Source of the DNA: Osedax fenrisi
Taxonomy: Eukaryota; Annelida; Polychaeta; Sabellida; Siboglinidae
Assembly: GCA_964019155.1 (NCBI GenBank)
Contig: OZ025239.1
Span: 108,384,085 to 108,448,084 of the forward strand
Reading direction: 5' to 3'
DNA length: 64,000 bases
The notes beneath the pieces were generated by a model. It was not told the DNA's origin and did no database searches. It saw only the letters and a program-made list of their open reading frames with translations. Shown here one piece after another: positions 39,501-52,100 of the stretch. The first letter of the stretch is position 1. The number at the start of each line of letters is the position of its first letter. Both the position numbers and the translations under genes were made by a program.

Positions 39501-40209
39501 TCATAGTAATATATTGAATATTCAAGTTTATATACGATATTGAATAGTTGTTTATTTATTCTTATACGATATATACTTATTTATATTGATTAAATGTGCA
39601 TATTTTGCCATTTAAATAATATCAATACGCATCATCATAAAATATAAGTTAAATGAATCATATATAATTATATATAACATATATACTATCATAAACTTAT
39701 TATTCAAGTGTATATGCGTATTGAATAGATGTTTATTTATTCGAAAAATAATTCTTATACAATATTTCCGTATTTATTTTATGAAATGTGATTATTTAGA
39801 CATTTTAAATAATATCTATACGTATCACAATATGATATATGTTAAATGTGCAATATACAATATATTAGTATATACTTGTATATATTCTATATATCTGAAT
39901 ACTCATTACATTTATTTACATGTTTTAATATTATAATATTTGAATATTTACAGAAATGTCATTTATATTTAAATATTTGAATATTTAATTATTCTTTGAG
40001 AAGTTAGACACGCCCCATAAAATATAAAAATTATTAGGCGGCCAGATTCAATATCCACCTTATATATTAGTTATGAACACTTAGTTTTCATCATATAAAT
40101 AATAAAGTCTATAATAAGTGTAATACTTATTACAGTAATTCTTATTATAATAAAGTTAAAATAAATAATAATTATTATTATTATAATTGTATTATATATA
40201 GGTATTAGG

Positions 40210-40267
<58 letters not shown>

Positions 40268-40334
40268 ACTGGAATATAAAATATAATAAAGTATATAATA
40301 GTAGATATAATTATTATTATTATAATTTTATTAT

Positions 40335-40375
<41 letters not shown>

Positions 40376-40640
40376 ATAACTGGAATATAAAATATAATAA
40401 ATTATATAATAGTAGATGGAATGAAATATGTTTTAGAGAGATAGGGATGAGATTAAAGATGTAATGGAGACTGACATATAAGATGTAAGGTATAATGAGG
40501 GAGGAAATGTAAGATGTGAGTAGGGAGACTGAGGGTGAGTGATACTTACATGTAAGCCGTACACAAATCTGTTAGGCAGCATATTATGAATGTTCACATC
40601 ATCCATGAGCTGTTCAGAGATGGAGCAGACTAGACTTGAC
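24784..40640 (-). CDS. ARHGAP19: Gene C: ARHGAP19-like Rho GTPase-activating protein (spliced)
   Basis: Exons in transcript order are alpha 40550-40640 (provisional), beta 32639-32895, beta2 30104-30193, gamma 29564-29779, delta 29073-29341, epsilon 28875-28940, zeta 27796-27948, eta 25261-25509 and theta 24784-24816 with TAA. Beta to theta give about 443 residues, and all seven junctions between them keep frame. RhoGAP proteins stimulate GTP hydrolysis by Rho; ARHGAP19 is known to act on RhoA in cell division. The catalytic features are visible: the arginine finger in EGLFRIGG, the K in VLKRFLDFLP and the N in MSVSN. Outside the domain, the FIELILMHLSIILDLSG segment and the C-terminal VELVKHIKKMPDS segment resemble ARHGAP19 specifically, and total length is close to that family. 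Introns hold a LINE, a foldback element, nested transposons and a minisatellite. The true 5' end is not identified. Confidence 0.72.
25261..25509 (-). CDS. Gene C exon eta (basic Ser/Arg-rich C-terminal region)
   Basis: The acceptor follows CCCCCTCCCTCGTGAACAG, and the 249-bp frame of 83 codons is in phase with zeta. It is much richer in GC than its surroundings. It encodes an acidic, proline-rich part (VLEITPPTSMADIEEEP) then a basic part (RRTPLTYTRSSSRHSYSPRR), a likely disordered regulatory tail. The end is uncertain: a donor AAG/GTTACA would lead to exon theta, or translation may run on to the stop at 25144. Confidence 0.6.
25617..27213. repeat. 22-bp AT minisatellite, gene C intron (1.6 kb)
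   Basis: The unit is TAATATTAATAAC joined to TAATAAATA, with variants TAATAAGTA, TATTATTAATAAC and TCGATAAATA recurring in a regular order, so higher-order units exist. C and G are almost absent. It ends at AATAAACATAGGATT before unique intron sequence. Confidence 0.9.
27796..27948 (-). CDS. Gene C exon zeta (conserved C-terminal helix)
   Basis: The 153-bp exon begins after TTTGATCAG and ends AAG/GTTAGC, both on codon boundaries. After an acidic start it encodes DISIVELVKHIKKMPDSHIK, which matches the conserved helix with MP that follows the GAP domain in ARHGAP19. The 926-bp intron upstream shows nothing else. The next intron holds the minisatellite. Confidence 0.68.
28875..28940 (-). CDS. 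Gene C exon epsilon (22-residue linker)
   Basis: The 66-bp exon is in phase at both ends: a CTTTATAG acceptor and a GAG/GTTCGC donor. It encodes IPERLKEDIEAFW followed by RKTDEELTE. It sits just after the GAP domain, where ARHGAP19 has a short helix. It is present unchanged in gene D (59769-59834). Confidence 0.6.
29073..29341 (-). CDS. Gene C exon delta (RhoGAP C-terminal half)
   Basis: The 269-bp exon follows a pyrimidine-rich acceptor (CCCTCCCTCTAG) and ends at CTCAAG/GTCAGC on a codon boundary. It encodes LPRANYHLLSVLLPLLKK and MSVSNMATVMLPSVLVPK, the helices carrying the conserved RhoGAP asparagine. A final helix, CTMQFFIERADDILK, ends the domain. Confidence 0.82.
29564..29779 (-). CDS. 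Gene C exon gamma (RhoGAP core with arginine finger)
   Basis: The 216-bp exon has a CCAATAG acceptor and an AACG/GTCAGT donor. It encodes EGLFRIGGSEPRIADL, the loop bearing the catalytic arginine finger, then KDVASVLKRFLDFLPDRVL, the helix with the conserved lysine. This is the strongest family evidence in the window. The corresponding region is entirely missing from gene B. Confidence 0.85.
30104..30193 (-). CDS. Gene C exon beta2 (start of RhoGAP domain)
   Basis: This 90-bp exon is too short to stand out by length. It is supported by phase and by similarity. The acceptor is ACCATACAG and the donor is GACA/GTTTGT. It encodes TTIFKVNLTVTSLKAICP then LIQFLND, the N-terminal helix of the RhoGAP domain. 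Joined to gamma it gives IQFLNDNVQTEGLFRI with no gap relative to the ARHGAP19 pattern. Confidence 0.65.
30692..32604. mobile_element. Non-autonomous TA-target DNA transposon (outer, copy 2)
   Basis: Near-identical to 9352-11252, with the same TA flanks and the same nested element. The length difference comes mainly from a longer (AT)n run at about 32231-32270. It was copied with the array rather than inserted independently. Confidence 0.8.
31019..31952. mobile_element. Nested TA-target MITE (inner, copy 2)
   Basis: Same position and ends as 9679-10612, with a few substitutions. Its GGGTGTCCGTATTCGG hairpin lies near 31714-31754. Confidence 0.78.
32639..32895 (-). CDS. Gene C exon beta (N-terminal conserved segment)
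   Basis: The 257-bp exon has a CACACAG acceptor inside a CA repeat and an AAAG/GTTAGC donor. It encodes an amphipathic stretch RRLVPTKFIELILMHLS followed by IILDLSGVLFDELK, which matches in order the segment preceding the GAP domain of ARHGAP19. A serine-rich basic tail follows. It starts with one base and ends with one base of split codons, consistent with exon beta2. It is identical at the protein level to exon beta of gene B. Confidence 0.65.
33133..34905 (-). pseudogene. LINE ORF2, endonuclease with one stop, RT truncated (copy 2)
   Basis: The same single TAA (34510-34512) and the same truncation as 11795-13567. Differences include FISGDFN for FICGDFN, KKQC for KKKC and SPITSN for SPNTSN. 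All endonuclease catalytic motifs remain. Confidence 0.75.
33153..36518 (-). mobile_element. CR1/Jockey-like LINE without reverse transcriptase (copy 2)
   Basis: Same structure as 11815-15180, with a handful of substitutions. It lies in the alpha-beta intron of gene C. It was copied with the array, because the flanking duplications and truncation point are the same. Confidence 0.8.
35680..36414 (-). CDS. LINE ORF1 protein (copy 2)
   Basis: 244 residues, with only about two changes from 14342-15076 (SDNINKL for SDKINKL, and NTHKF for NTNKF). Coiled coil and C-terminal binding part are as described there. Confidence 0.7.
   Translation of the reverse strand: MIITMSPISNEKLYKLIQDLSDNINKLNDKVDYQTTIILNLTKENNIFKETINNNQIQNNNSITITDTLTDTITDTLKDIEKNKGIANNIIFTNKNIDSNLTDFNNTHKFTDYINKKLDTKLSYNNILHIRKLNTNKNKKSETDDVSNDIDTGTKYIIKLDSLETKLQIFKNKNKLFDTNIYINQQLPFNTHTIFYKTRQLRKLGKINKTWIYKDTVYVNANKKDLKSIIEINNIKQLCEYELN
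37667..40051. mobile_element. Foldback-type element, copy 3 junction, left arm shortened
   Basis: The left arm 37667-38412 and right arm 39120-40051 are inverted. Compared with copy 2 the inner end of the left arm has lost about 180 bp, joining GATGACGCGC directly to GTTTATATATAC. Otherwise nearly identical to 16323-18888. Confidence 0.75.
38821..38859. repeat. Perfect hairpin, 18-bp arms and 3-base loop
   Basis: GTACAATGTACGACGTAC, then AAT, then the exact reverse complement. The copy 2 equivalent (17658-17696) has three mismatches in the right arm. In copy 1 only the loop and right arm exist (3618-3638), with unrelated DNA to the left. Homology between array and flank stops at this hairpin, so it marks a rearrangement breakpoint. 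Confidence 0.85.
40550..40640 (-). CDS. Gene C exon alpha (probable, open)
   Basis: An AG acceptor (CTCAAG) and a strong donor (CAT then GTAAGT) bound 91 bp. One frame is open and encodes about 30 residues, including LVCSISEQLMDDVN and MLPNRFVYGLH. All four array copies keep this block, and here the nonsense codon of copies 1 and 2 is absent. The caveat is phase: it ends at a codon boundary, while exon beta needs two carried bases, so a small intermediate exon or another donor is required. Confidence 0.4.
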
Positions 40641-41175
40641 CTTGAGCAATGAGCGTATGGCAGCTAGCTAGATAGATATACATTTACTTTTATAAATACA
40701 ATTAACGTCTCGAATAAATTATACTTTTAAAGGTGATATAATAAACATAATATTTCAGAAAATAGTTATGAAATTTCGAACTGAAACTTTAAATAGGTCA
40801 GTAACCAAGATATATAATGAATTAGTAACATTTATAGGTCAGTAAGTAGTAACATATATATGTCAGGAACTAGTAATATATATATAGGTCAGTAACTAGT
40901 TACAGGTATATGTCAGTAATTAGTAATATAGGTCAGTAACAGTGATAGATTAATCTGCGACGATACATATTGTTTTATAGATGGAAGGACGTCGATATTA
41001 ATATATGACCTTGACATACGTTCATCGCACAGAGGATAATCTTTGTTTATAATCTCATGTAATTAATTATATATCACTAGGTAAGATAGATAAATAACTG
41101 CACAAATAAAAAGTAATTTATAATTTTTTTTTGATGATGATGATTTTATTTAAACACAACGAATTTATAATTTAT

Positions 41176-41588
41176 ATACTTAAATTGTATTATTAATTAA
41201 TAATATAATAATACAAATTAATAAATTAATTATTAATTAAATTACATTAAATTATTCATAAAATTTATTATAAATAATGTAATTGTAATTTATCTGATTG
41301 GTTCATCAATAATATATAGTTTATCTAGTGGTATATAGGGTGTCCGTATTATAACACAAGGTATCCGACGGACAGTGTCCGTATTCGAACATAGGTACCG
41401 AATACGACATCCCCGTTATCTATTGAATACAAATATTGAATACAATTTTAAAATCATAATAATATCTATAAGAAAATCAGATACCTAATCATATAATATT
41501 AATATATTGTAATTTTTGAATAAAAATATTGAATCATAAAATGTTAAGACCATTTATTATTAAAGTGTCGTATTATGTTACTTTCCCC
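41176..41588. mobile_element. Right-half fragment of the GTCCGTATT MITE (copy 3)
   Basis: Equivalent of 20035-20447 in array copy 3, between genes D and C. Confidence 0.7.
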
Positions 41589-43010
41589 TGTGTATTTTTA
41601 ATAATTGGAGAAATTGAATTATATACTCTAGTATAGACTCTTTGAAACTCTAACTTATGAATGCCTGAATTATACAAGTTGTATATGCGGTTCAAGTACA
41701 TATGCTAATTTATGGAGAAAGAAGTTAAAGATGGTTAACAGATATATATATATATATATTTTTTGTGGATCTAATCAGTTTTACAATAATTTCAGAAGAT
41801 GGATATGTGAATCAATCGAAAATTAGAGATGAGGGCAAAAGTAGGTAGTAGTAGTAGGTTGTAGTAGTACCTACATGACATAACACATTAACTGGTAGAG
41901 AGTTAATTATCGTGGATACATTGATTTCAATATATTTAGAGAGTTTACAAGCACAAGTATGATCATCTAGATTTAGAAAAATATGCTTTTAATTCCCAAC
42001 TGTTAGTTCATTTTATATTTTGAATACAATCTTATATTCGTATCTGGCTTCAATTATGCGATTAAAGTTAAACTCATATTTAGTGTTTATAATTATGATA
42101 TTATATTCATGAAGACTATTCATTGCAGACTACTAATACAATCAAATTAAATTAATTTTTTTTAATTATGGTAAATTCGTTCGTTTTATCTAATAATCTC
42201 ATATTATTTCCTATCGATTTTTGATTGATTGATAATTTATTTAAGCAAATAAATAGTCGATATATATAATCGAAAGTATGAAATATAATTATTTTCTAAT
42301 GATAACATTACGATATAGAAATAAACAAATGATTTTTGTAGTGTACAATTTGTTATGTTATCGTTCTGTTATTATTATCATTTTTAAAAGAGAATGTTTG
42401 TCAATTAATATTTTCAATTAACTATTTAAGTTATTGATAATACTGAAATGTATAAATGTTCGTAACCGTATGTAAAGAACAATATTGATTCAATGTATTT
42501 ATTTCAATATTTTATCATTTGTATTGTATATTTTTAGTTTGTACTTTTGATTTAGTGACATTTATGGAAAATATTAAAGTATGCATACTTAACCATGTTA
42601 ATAACTATTGGTTATCGGATACATACTTGAACAATATAACTGCAATTCTATAACCAATATTCTGGTTATGGTGTTGATTCTTCGTGAGTTATTATTAAGT
42701 CAATAATATTACCATGGATATAAGCAGGAAATCTATGTTTTTCAAAAGCATATTATCAAAACTCCTATAACCTCTGTTATGGGAGGTTATAAGATGTATT
42801 GATATTATTCGTAACGAGGAAAGGAGATCATATCGTTTTTGAGGAGGGGTAAGCATTCGTTTTAATTTTTTATAATAAATTATTTGTCTTTAAAATATTA
42901 AAATATAATTTATTGTTTTTAAAATTATATATATTATATCATTCATAAGTAACTATAAGTTCTTAATTTATTACTATACAAAATATTATATATATTATTA
43001 TGTAATATAT

Positions 43011-43068
<58 letters not shown>

Positions 43069-43779
43069 ATATATTTATTACACACACAAATTTAAAAAAT
43101 ATATACAAAGCTATTATCTCGGTATTTTGTTTACTCAATTTACAATGTTTAGACGGTTTCACAGTTTAAACCGTTTGATAAATATTTATAAAATGTTCAG
43201 AGTTTATAAATAATATATAGATGATATTCTATGGGTTTTTTTGAAAATATAAATATACTGATTTGATACACTTATAATACAAATCAAATAGTATTGACCC
43301 AACGGGTATTGACCAAACAACTTGTTTAACTGGAATGTCATTATAAATAACACCATTGTATGATATCATTTCCGTTTAAATAACAGTTTCAATTAATAGT
43401 ACTATAATAATACTCCTTCTCAGATGCATTCCCTTATATTTGAATCCATTTTAATTAACAAGTATACCCTATTACTAATATTATGTAACATGATTCATGT
43501 TATATTTTAGTATTAAAATATAGCAATCAATCTAATATTTTATTATTCGATAAAATAGTTTATTAGACTATAATCTTTGATTTATATTTCGGGATTAAAA
43601 TGACAGGTTGTCAATATTTAAACCCCTATTTCCTTATTGTAAATAAATCGATAAATATTATGAAATAAAATAAAATGACAGAATTTTTCAAGTCAGCTTT
43701 GGATTATTTAGGTAGTCAGAATAATTGACAGGATAATAATTGTGTTGGGCAATGTGTCGAGTTAGGTAATCATTTACTA

Positions 43780-43814
<35 letters not shown>

Positions 43815-44616
43815 TATATATATATATATCAAAACAATGATAAATAAGTCTATATTTACTAAACAAACAAAGAGTCAACAAAAACTTGAAATCAACAGAA
43901 AGATCTTTAAATACAGTATTCCATAATATTCTATATAATATGGGAATATAGTATAGATTAACAGTAAATAATACGAGAATGCATTAATTTTATTAATAGT
44001 AAGAGGGCGATATAGGCCTTCCTTGTGCAAAGGTTTTGAAATAATTATAATTAACTGATTTAGATATATTAGTGATATAATATTGAAGGATTAATAGCCT
44101 CCAAAGTAACATCATGATTTCACTGGGAATTATCTGCTAATATCGTATATATATATATATATATATAGTATAGAGCAGAGTACCAAGAAGAGTAAATGAG
44201 CTGCTAGGTTGGTAAGATACATTGTAAATTTCAACTTATGATAATCGATTTAAAATATAGTAAGAGATTCATTCGAATACGAACAATCATTTATATCCTT
44301 GACATTGGAATGGAATGTCTCATATAATCGAAACAATATGATATATCTAATAGTACCGGCTAGCAGAAGATAAATTAATTCTTTTAATAAGTAATTTATA
44401 TTACAATGTAATATAGTTTAGACACGCCCAATACCATAATCATATACGCCCACTTAATATGCTAAATCAGGCACTCTTAGCTTAGCTATTAAACGTAACA
44501 CACCATTAACTATACGACACTATACTAAACTAGTAACTGACTACCTGAGGAACGGAGTCGACTCCAAGAATACATACTGACACACGAGGTTCTATATACA
44601 TACTGTTAATATGACA

Positions 44617-45174
44617 TGGTGACAGCGTCGGGTCCGAACCCGTGCCATCGAAGTGACAGGTAAAACAGTAGGAACAGAACTATGTCAGCTCAATCAGTAT
44701 TACTACGTAGTCGTGGTCGATTATTATTCAAACTATATCGAAATAGGATAAGACAAATACAAGAAAAATATAACGAGATTATGATACTCAACAATCAATG
44801 TATCACTAAATAAAGGATGTTTTACGTATCTAAATAGTGCAGTTATAACGGAAATAAATAGGAACGATATTATTGAAGATATCCATTCTGGTCATCTGGG
44901 CATTAATACATATCTCGAAAGGGCTAAAAATAGCGTTCACTGGTTTGGGATATCGAGAGACATTGAAAGAAAAGTAATAGATTGTAATCAATTCAGAATA
45001 AGTATCAAGATATACCGAGAGCCTATCAAATGAGTTACAGTTCAAATAAAACCTCGGGAAACAGTAGGAATAGACCTATATCAGTTCAAGCAGTCTAAAT
45101 ACGTAGTCGTTGTCTATTATTATTCAAGGTATATCGAAACAATGATAATCCGTGGTGAGAGATCAATAATGCCG
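44617..45174 (+). mobile_element. Ty3/Gypsy-like integrase relic, scrambled (copy 3)
   Basis: Identical arrangement to 23466-24023 at an offset of 21,151: core-start fragment at 44668-44751, then zinc-binding domain, TGA and second core start at 44851-45174. It was duplicated with the array. Confidence 0.65.
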
Positions 45175-45934
45175 TGTTATTAATTCTATAATATCTATAT
45201 TCTCAATACATGGAATACCGGAAAATTAAATTAAGGATAATTAAATATAATACTCTTAATAAAAATCGTATTCTATAGAAGGTATACCTTTAAATAAATA
45301 TAATACTTCTTGTAAAAAACATTCTAACTTTAAATAAAAATAATACTATATGTAAAAAGAGTATTTTTGCTTTAAGCAAATAGTAACTACCCCTTTACCA
45401 TGAAATCCATACCACAACTGATCATAGAAAAAATACTAATAATAAATATACACGATATCAATATCAATATACAAAATAAACATATTGAATCTAGTGAATA
45501 TATCTAGGATTAGTTACTGAGGTAGTTATTACATGGATTTAAATCATTGAATACACAGTCCACATTAATACAGTATGATATGATCTCCTATGTTGTTATA
45601 TTGCATTATAAAAAATGACCCCTATGAGTCATAGGTCATATGCTATGACCTATGCATATATTTAGTGGACTCTATTTCAATCACATTATATAACACACAA
45701 TCGCTGTACTGATTTTAATTACATAAACATATTATATAATTTCATATCAGACATTTACAATTTGTTACTTTTATACATTCACTATGTGTATAGATAATAT
45801 CTATCAGATATATTTATACATAATTATACTTATATTTTATGTTTATTAGTAACTATTATAATAGTTTATATACTATAGTATAAATGAAGAAACAGTTGTT
45901 AATACTATATATAATTTTTATTGGAAGCACCGAA

Positions 45935-45967
45935 TTAATTGAACATGTTGATGTCAAACTTGATGAT
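45935..45967 (-). CDS. Gene D exon theta (possible last coding exon)
   Basis: Ten residues and TAA follow a GATTACAG acceptor, identical to gene C. A candidate AATAAA lies at 45917-45922. Confidence 0.4.
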   Translation of the reverse strand: MIKFDINMFN

Positions 45968-46148
45968 CTGTAATCATTATGCAATAAGTATTAGTGTTAT
46001 GTAATCAATGGTAGTAATGCATTGCATGGCTAAGTTTTCTATAGAATATCATAGAAAATAATCTATAAATATTAAATAATTAATCTGAAAATACGAGAGA
46101 ATAGAGAAAAGTCGTGATAGTATTAAAGAAATTAATTATGTTTAATAA

Positions 46149-46191
<43 letters not shown>

Positions 46192-49100
46192 TAATATTCA
46201 GTAATTACAATTTTAGATAAGCGCAGCTAACATTAGTAGTTGAAATACATATATATTAACTGGAGGATAATACAAATATCACTGATGTATAATATATTAA
46301 CGACATAAATTAAGTATGATATATGTACGACATAAATATGAATACGATGTCTGGCGTAAGTATAGCGACATAACATATATGCTACATATACCAAGTGCCG
46401 GTGGAGATGTAACCTTGATGGGACCACATTGAGGCCTCTTTAGGAGATATCGTCTTGGTGAATAGCTATGACGCGAGGAGGAGCGGGTATAGGTTAAGGG
46501 TGTACGGCGTGTGGTCACCGGAAAGGGCGTGTTAGAGGAAGGGCCAGCAGCAGCGGGGCATGGCTCCTCTTCGATGTCAGCCATTGAGGTGGGCGGAGTT
46601 ATCTCCAGTACCTCCTGCGCCGGATTGTAGTCCTGGGCTACGTTCTCAGTGGCTGTAGTGTGCTGTTCACGAGGGAGGGGGCGTTATTTAAAGCCTAACG
46701 TGCACTATAAGATGTGGTCATTTTAACTAGTACTACGTCTCTAAGTTATAATTGTATGCGAGTTTTATAACTAACTAATCTAATAAGTATAATATTAATA
46801 ACTAATAAATATAAAATATTAATAACTAATAAATATAAAATATTAATAACTAATAAGTATAATATTAATAACTAATAAATATAATATCAATAAATAATAA
46901 ATATAAAATATTAATATCTAATAAGTATACTATTAATAACTAATAAATATATTATTAATAACTAATAAATATAAAATATTAATAAATAATAAGTATAATA
47001 TTAATAACTAATAAATATAATATTAATAAATAATAAATATAAAATATTAATAATCGATAAATATAATATTAATAACTAATAAATATAATATTAATAAATA
47101 ATAAATATAAAATATTAATATCTAATAAGTATAATATTAATAACTAATAAATATATTATTAATAACTAATAAATATAAAATATTAATAAATAATAAGTAT
47201 AATATTAATAACTAATAAATATAATATTAATAAATAATAAATATAAAATATTAATAATCAATAAATATAAAATTAATAACTAATAAATATATTATTAATA
47301 ACTAATAAATATAAAATATTAATAAATAATAAGTATAATATTAATAACTAATAAATATAAAATATTAAAAATAATAAATATAAAATATTAATAAATAATA
47401 AGTATAAAATTAATAACTAATAAATATATTATTAATAACTAATAAATATAAAATATTAATAAATAATAAGTATAATATTAATAACTAATAAATATAATAT
47501 TAATAACTAATAAATATAAAATATTAATAACTAATAAATATAAAATATTAATAACTAATAAGTATAATATTAATAACTAATAAATATAATATTAATAAAT
47601 AATAAATATAACATATTAATAACTAATAAATATAATATCAATAAATAATAAATATAATATTAATAAATAATAAATATAAAATATTAATATCTAATAAGTA
47701 TAATATTAATAACTAATAAATATATTATTAATAACTAATAAATATAAAATATTAATAACTAATAAATATAAAATATAAAAAATAATAAATATAAAATATT
47801 AATAACTAATAAGTATAATATTAATAACTAATAAATATATTATTAATAACTAATAAATATAATATCAATAAATTTTTATCACACCAATTTTTAAAAAGGG
47901 TGAACCATCAAATTCAAATAACTATAGGCCTATTTCAATAACATGTGTAATGTGTAGAGTATTAGAACGTATTATTTCTAAACAATTAATTTTTTATTTA
48001 AAATCTAATAATTTATTAACAAAATATCAATATGGTTTTATAAGTGGAAAATCCACAGAATTACAATTAACAAAATGTTTAAAATTTTGGTATAATGAAT
48101 TGAATAATACAAAATGTGTAGATATAATATATATTGATTTTGCAAAAGCTTTTGATGTTGTTTCTCATGAAAAACTACTATTTAAATTAAAATCATACGG
48201 TATATCTAATAAAATAATAAAATGGTTTTATAATTTTTTATCGAATAGATCTCAAATTACACGGGTTGAAAATTCTTTTTCAAATAGTTCTATTGTAAAA
48301 TCTGGAGTACCACAAGGATCGGTTTTAGGTCCAATTTTATTTTTATTATATATTAATGATCTTCCTAGTATATTCTCTTCAAAAATTCATATTGATTTAT
48401 TTGCCGATGATACAAAAATATATTTTTCATACGCATCTGAGAGTGAAAGATTTCTTTTACAAAATAATTTAAATTTATTTTCACAATGGGTAAATAAATG
48501 GCAATTAAATATTTCATTATCAAAATGTGCAGTTATGACTTTAGGGAAGGTTACTCCATCAAAATATTTTATAAATAATATTCAATTAGAAAACGTTACT
48601 TTTTATAAAGATTTAGGAATAATATTTGAAAATAACCTTTTATTTAATAAACATATTGATTATATTTGTAAAAAAGCTTATTTTTCTTTGAATTCAATTT
48701 TTAGATGCATTACTACAAAATCCCCTAGAGCATTATTAAATGCATATACAATTTATTGCAGACCAATTTTAGAATATGCATCCATAATTTGGTCACCTTT
48801 TTCAAAGGTTAGTAAATTTCGTAGTCTCATAGACCAAATTGAAAGAGTGCAAAGATTATTTACTAGACGATTAATTACAAGATGCGTAGGATATACAAAT
48901 TCATCAAATATTAATTATAAATCATATATAGAGAGATTGGTATATTTTAAATTAGAATCACTTGAACTTAGAAGGTTAAAAATAGATCTAACTACAATTT
49001 TTAAAATTTCAAATAATTATACAGATATAAATATATCTGATATTCTTAACATTTCGAATAATTGTAGAACTAGAGGTAATTGTAAATAATTAAATGTAAT

Positions 49101-52100
49101 ACATAATTATGATAATACAATTAAAAATATAATTAATAATAGATCAGTTAATATATGGAATTCATTAAATAATGATATAATAAAATCTGTATCTGTTTCA
49201 TCTTTTAAAAATAAAATAAACAAAATCTGTTTCGACAAACTACTTTTTTTTAACAGAAATTTATAATTTTATATTGATTTATGTTTCATTTTGTATCTAA
49301 ATTATTGCATTATCTCTTCTGGTTTTTTTTTAATGTGTCTTTGTTATAGAAAATTTAGTTTTTATATATATATTTCAAATATATTATAATATAAAATTAA
49401 TAATTCATTATTATTACAGATAAAGTGGGAAGTATTATTTTATTTTTGTTTGTTCTGTATTATATTTTGTTATAAATTTATTTTTGTTATAGAAAATTCG
49501 GATTTTTTATATCTATATTTCAAATATACTATAATATAAAATTAATAATTCATTATTATTACAGATAAAGTGTGAAGTATTATTTTACTTTTGTTTGTTC
49601 GGTATTATATGTTTATTTTATATATATTTTGTAAATATGTTTCAAATGTATTATATTACTAAAATACAATATTAATAATTTTCTATTATTTCAGATTATA
49701 GTGATAAGTATTATATTATTTTGTTTCATAATATTATTGGTATGTTTTGTTATTAACTGTTTTTGTATATGTATATTGGTTTATTTTATTTGTAACTTGT
49801 TCTGTTTATATATATATATATATATATGTTTCAAATTGATTATACAATTAAAATATAAATTAATAAAGTACCTACTATTATTACAGATTTTGGTAAGTAT
49901 TACATTATTTGTTTGTTTCATTCTAGTATTGGTTTATTTGATTTTTAATATGTTCTGTTTATAATATATTTAAAATTTAACATTTAAATATTAAATTATA
50001 TAACTAATAATTTATTACTAAAACAGAATACAAGATGAAGAATTCTATAAAGTTAAAGTAGAAATTGAATATTTCGATACCACTTAAAAATAATGTATTT
50101 TATTTCTATTTTCGATTATTTTTACGCTATATTTTATTTCTATTTTGATCATTTTTCGTTTATAATTACTATATGATTTATTTCTACTTTCGATTGTTTT
50201 TCGTTTATTTTTACGGTAACTGTAAAACGTTTTAATTTCCTTAATTTTTTAATTTCGTATTATTCTTTATTTATTTCTATAACGTATGTTATCGTTAGCA
50301 AATATTTATACTTTATACTTTCGATTATATTTTCGGCTATGTATTTGCTTAAATAAATTATCAATCAATCAATAAATAATAAATATAATATTAATAAATA
50401 ATAAATATAAAATATTAATATCTAATAAGTATAATATTAATAACTAATAAATATATTATTAATAACTAATAAATATAAAATATTAATAAATAATAAGTAT
50501 AATATTAATAAATAATAAATATAAAATATTAATAATCGATAAATATAATATTAATAACTAATAAATATAATATTAATAAATAATAAATATAAAATATTAA
50601 TAACTAATAAGTATAATATTAATAACTAATAAATATAAAATATTAATAACTAATAAATATAAAATATTAATAACTAATAAGTATAATATTAATAACTAAT
50701 AAATATAATATTAATAAATAATAAATATAAAATATTAATAACTAATAAGTATAAAATTAATAACTAATAAATATATTATTAATAACTAATAAATATAAAA
50801 TATTAATAAATAATAAGTATAATATTAATAACTAATAAATATAATATTAATAACTAATAAATATAAAATATTAATAACTAATAAATATAAAATATTAATA
50901 ACTAATAAGTATAATATTAATAACTAATAAATATAATATTAATAAATAATAAATATAAAATATTAATAACTAATAAATATAAAATATTAAAAATAATAAA
51001 TATAAAATATTAATAACTAATAAGTATAACATTAATAACTAATAAATATATTATTAATAACTAATAAATATAAAATATTAATAAATAATAAGTATAATAT
51101 TAATAACTAATAAATATAATATTAATAACTAATAAATATAAAATATTAATAACTAATAAATATAAAATATTAATAACTAATAAGTATAATATTAATAACT
51201 AATAAATATAATATCAATAAATAATAAATATAAAATATTAATATCTAATAAGTATACTATTAATAACTAATAAATATATTATTAATAACTAATAAATATA
51301 AAATATTAATAAATAATAAGTATAATATTAATAACTAATAAATATAATATTAATAAATAATAAATATAAAATATTAATAATCGATAAATATAATATTAAT
51401 AACTAATAAATATAATATTAATAAATAATAAATATAAAATATTAATATCTAATAAGTATAATATTAATAACTAATAAATATATTATTAATAACTAATAAA
51501 TATAAAATATTAATAAATAATAAGTATAATATTAATAACTAATAAATATAATATTAATAAATAATAAATATAAAATATTAATAATCAATAAATATAAAAT
51601 TAATAACTAATAAATATATTATTAATAACTAATAAATATAAAATATTAATAAATAATAAGTATAAAATTAATAACTAATAAATATATTATTAATAACTAA
51701 TAAATATAAAATATTAATAAATAATAAGTATAATATTAATAACTAATATATATATAATATTAATAACTAATAAATATAAAATATTAATAACTAATAAGTA
51801 TAATATTAATAACTAATAAATATAAAATATTAAAAATAATAAATATAAAATATTAATAACTAATAAGTATAATATTAATAACTAATAAATATATTATTAA
51901 TAACTAATAATTATAAAATATTAATAAATAATAAGTATAATATTAATAACTAATATATATAATATTAATAACTAATAAATATAAAATATTAATAACTAAT
52001 AAGTATAATATTAATAACTAATAAATATAATATTAATAAATAATAAATATAAAATATTAATAACTAATAAATATAATATCAATAAATTTTTATCACACCA

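Noticed and set aside
49701..49964. 87-codon hydrophobic frame (and 53963-54178)
   Set aside because: Lies in the repeated 3' untranslated part of the LINE fragments; composition-driven.
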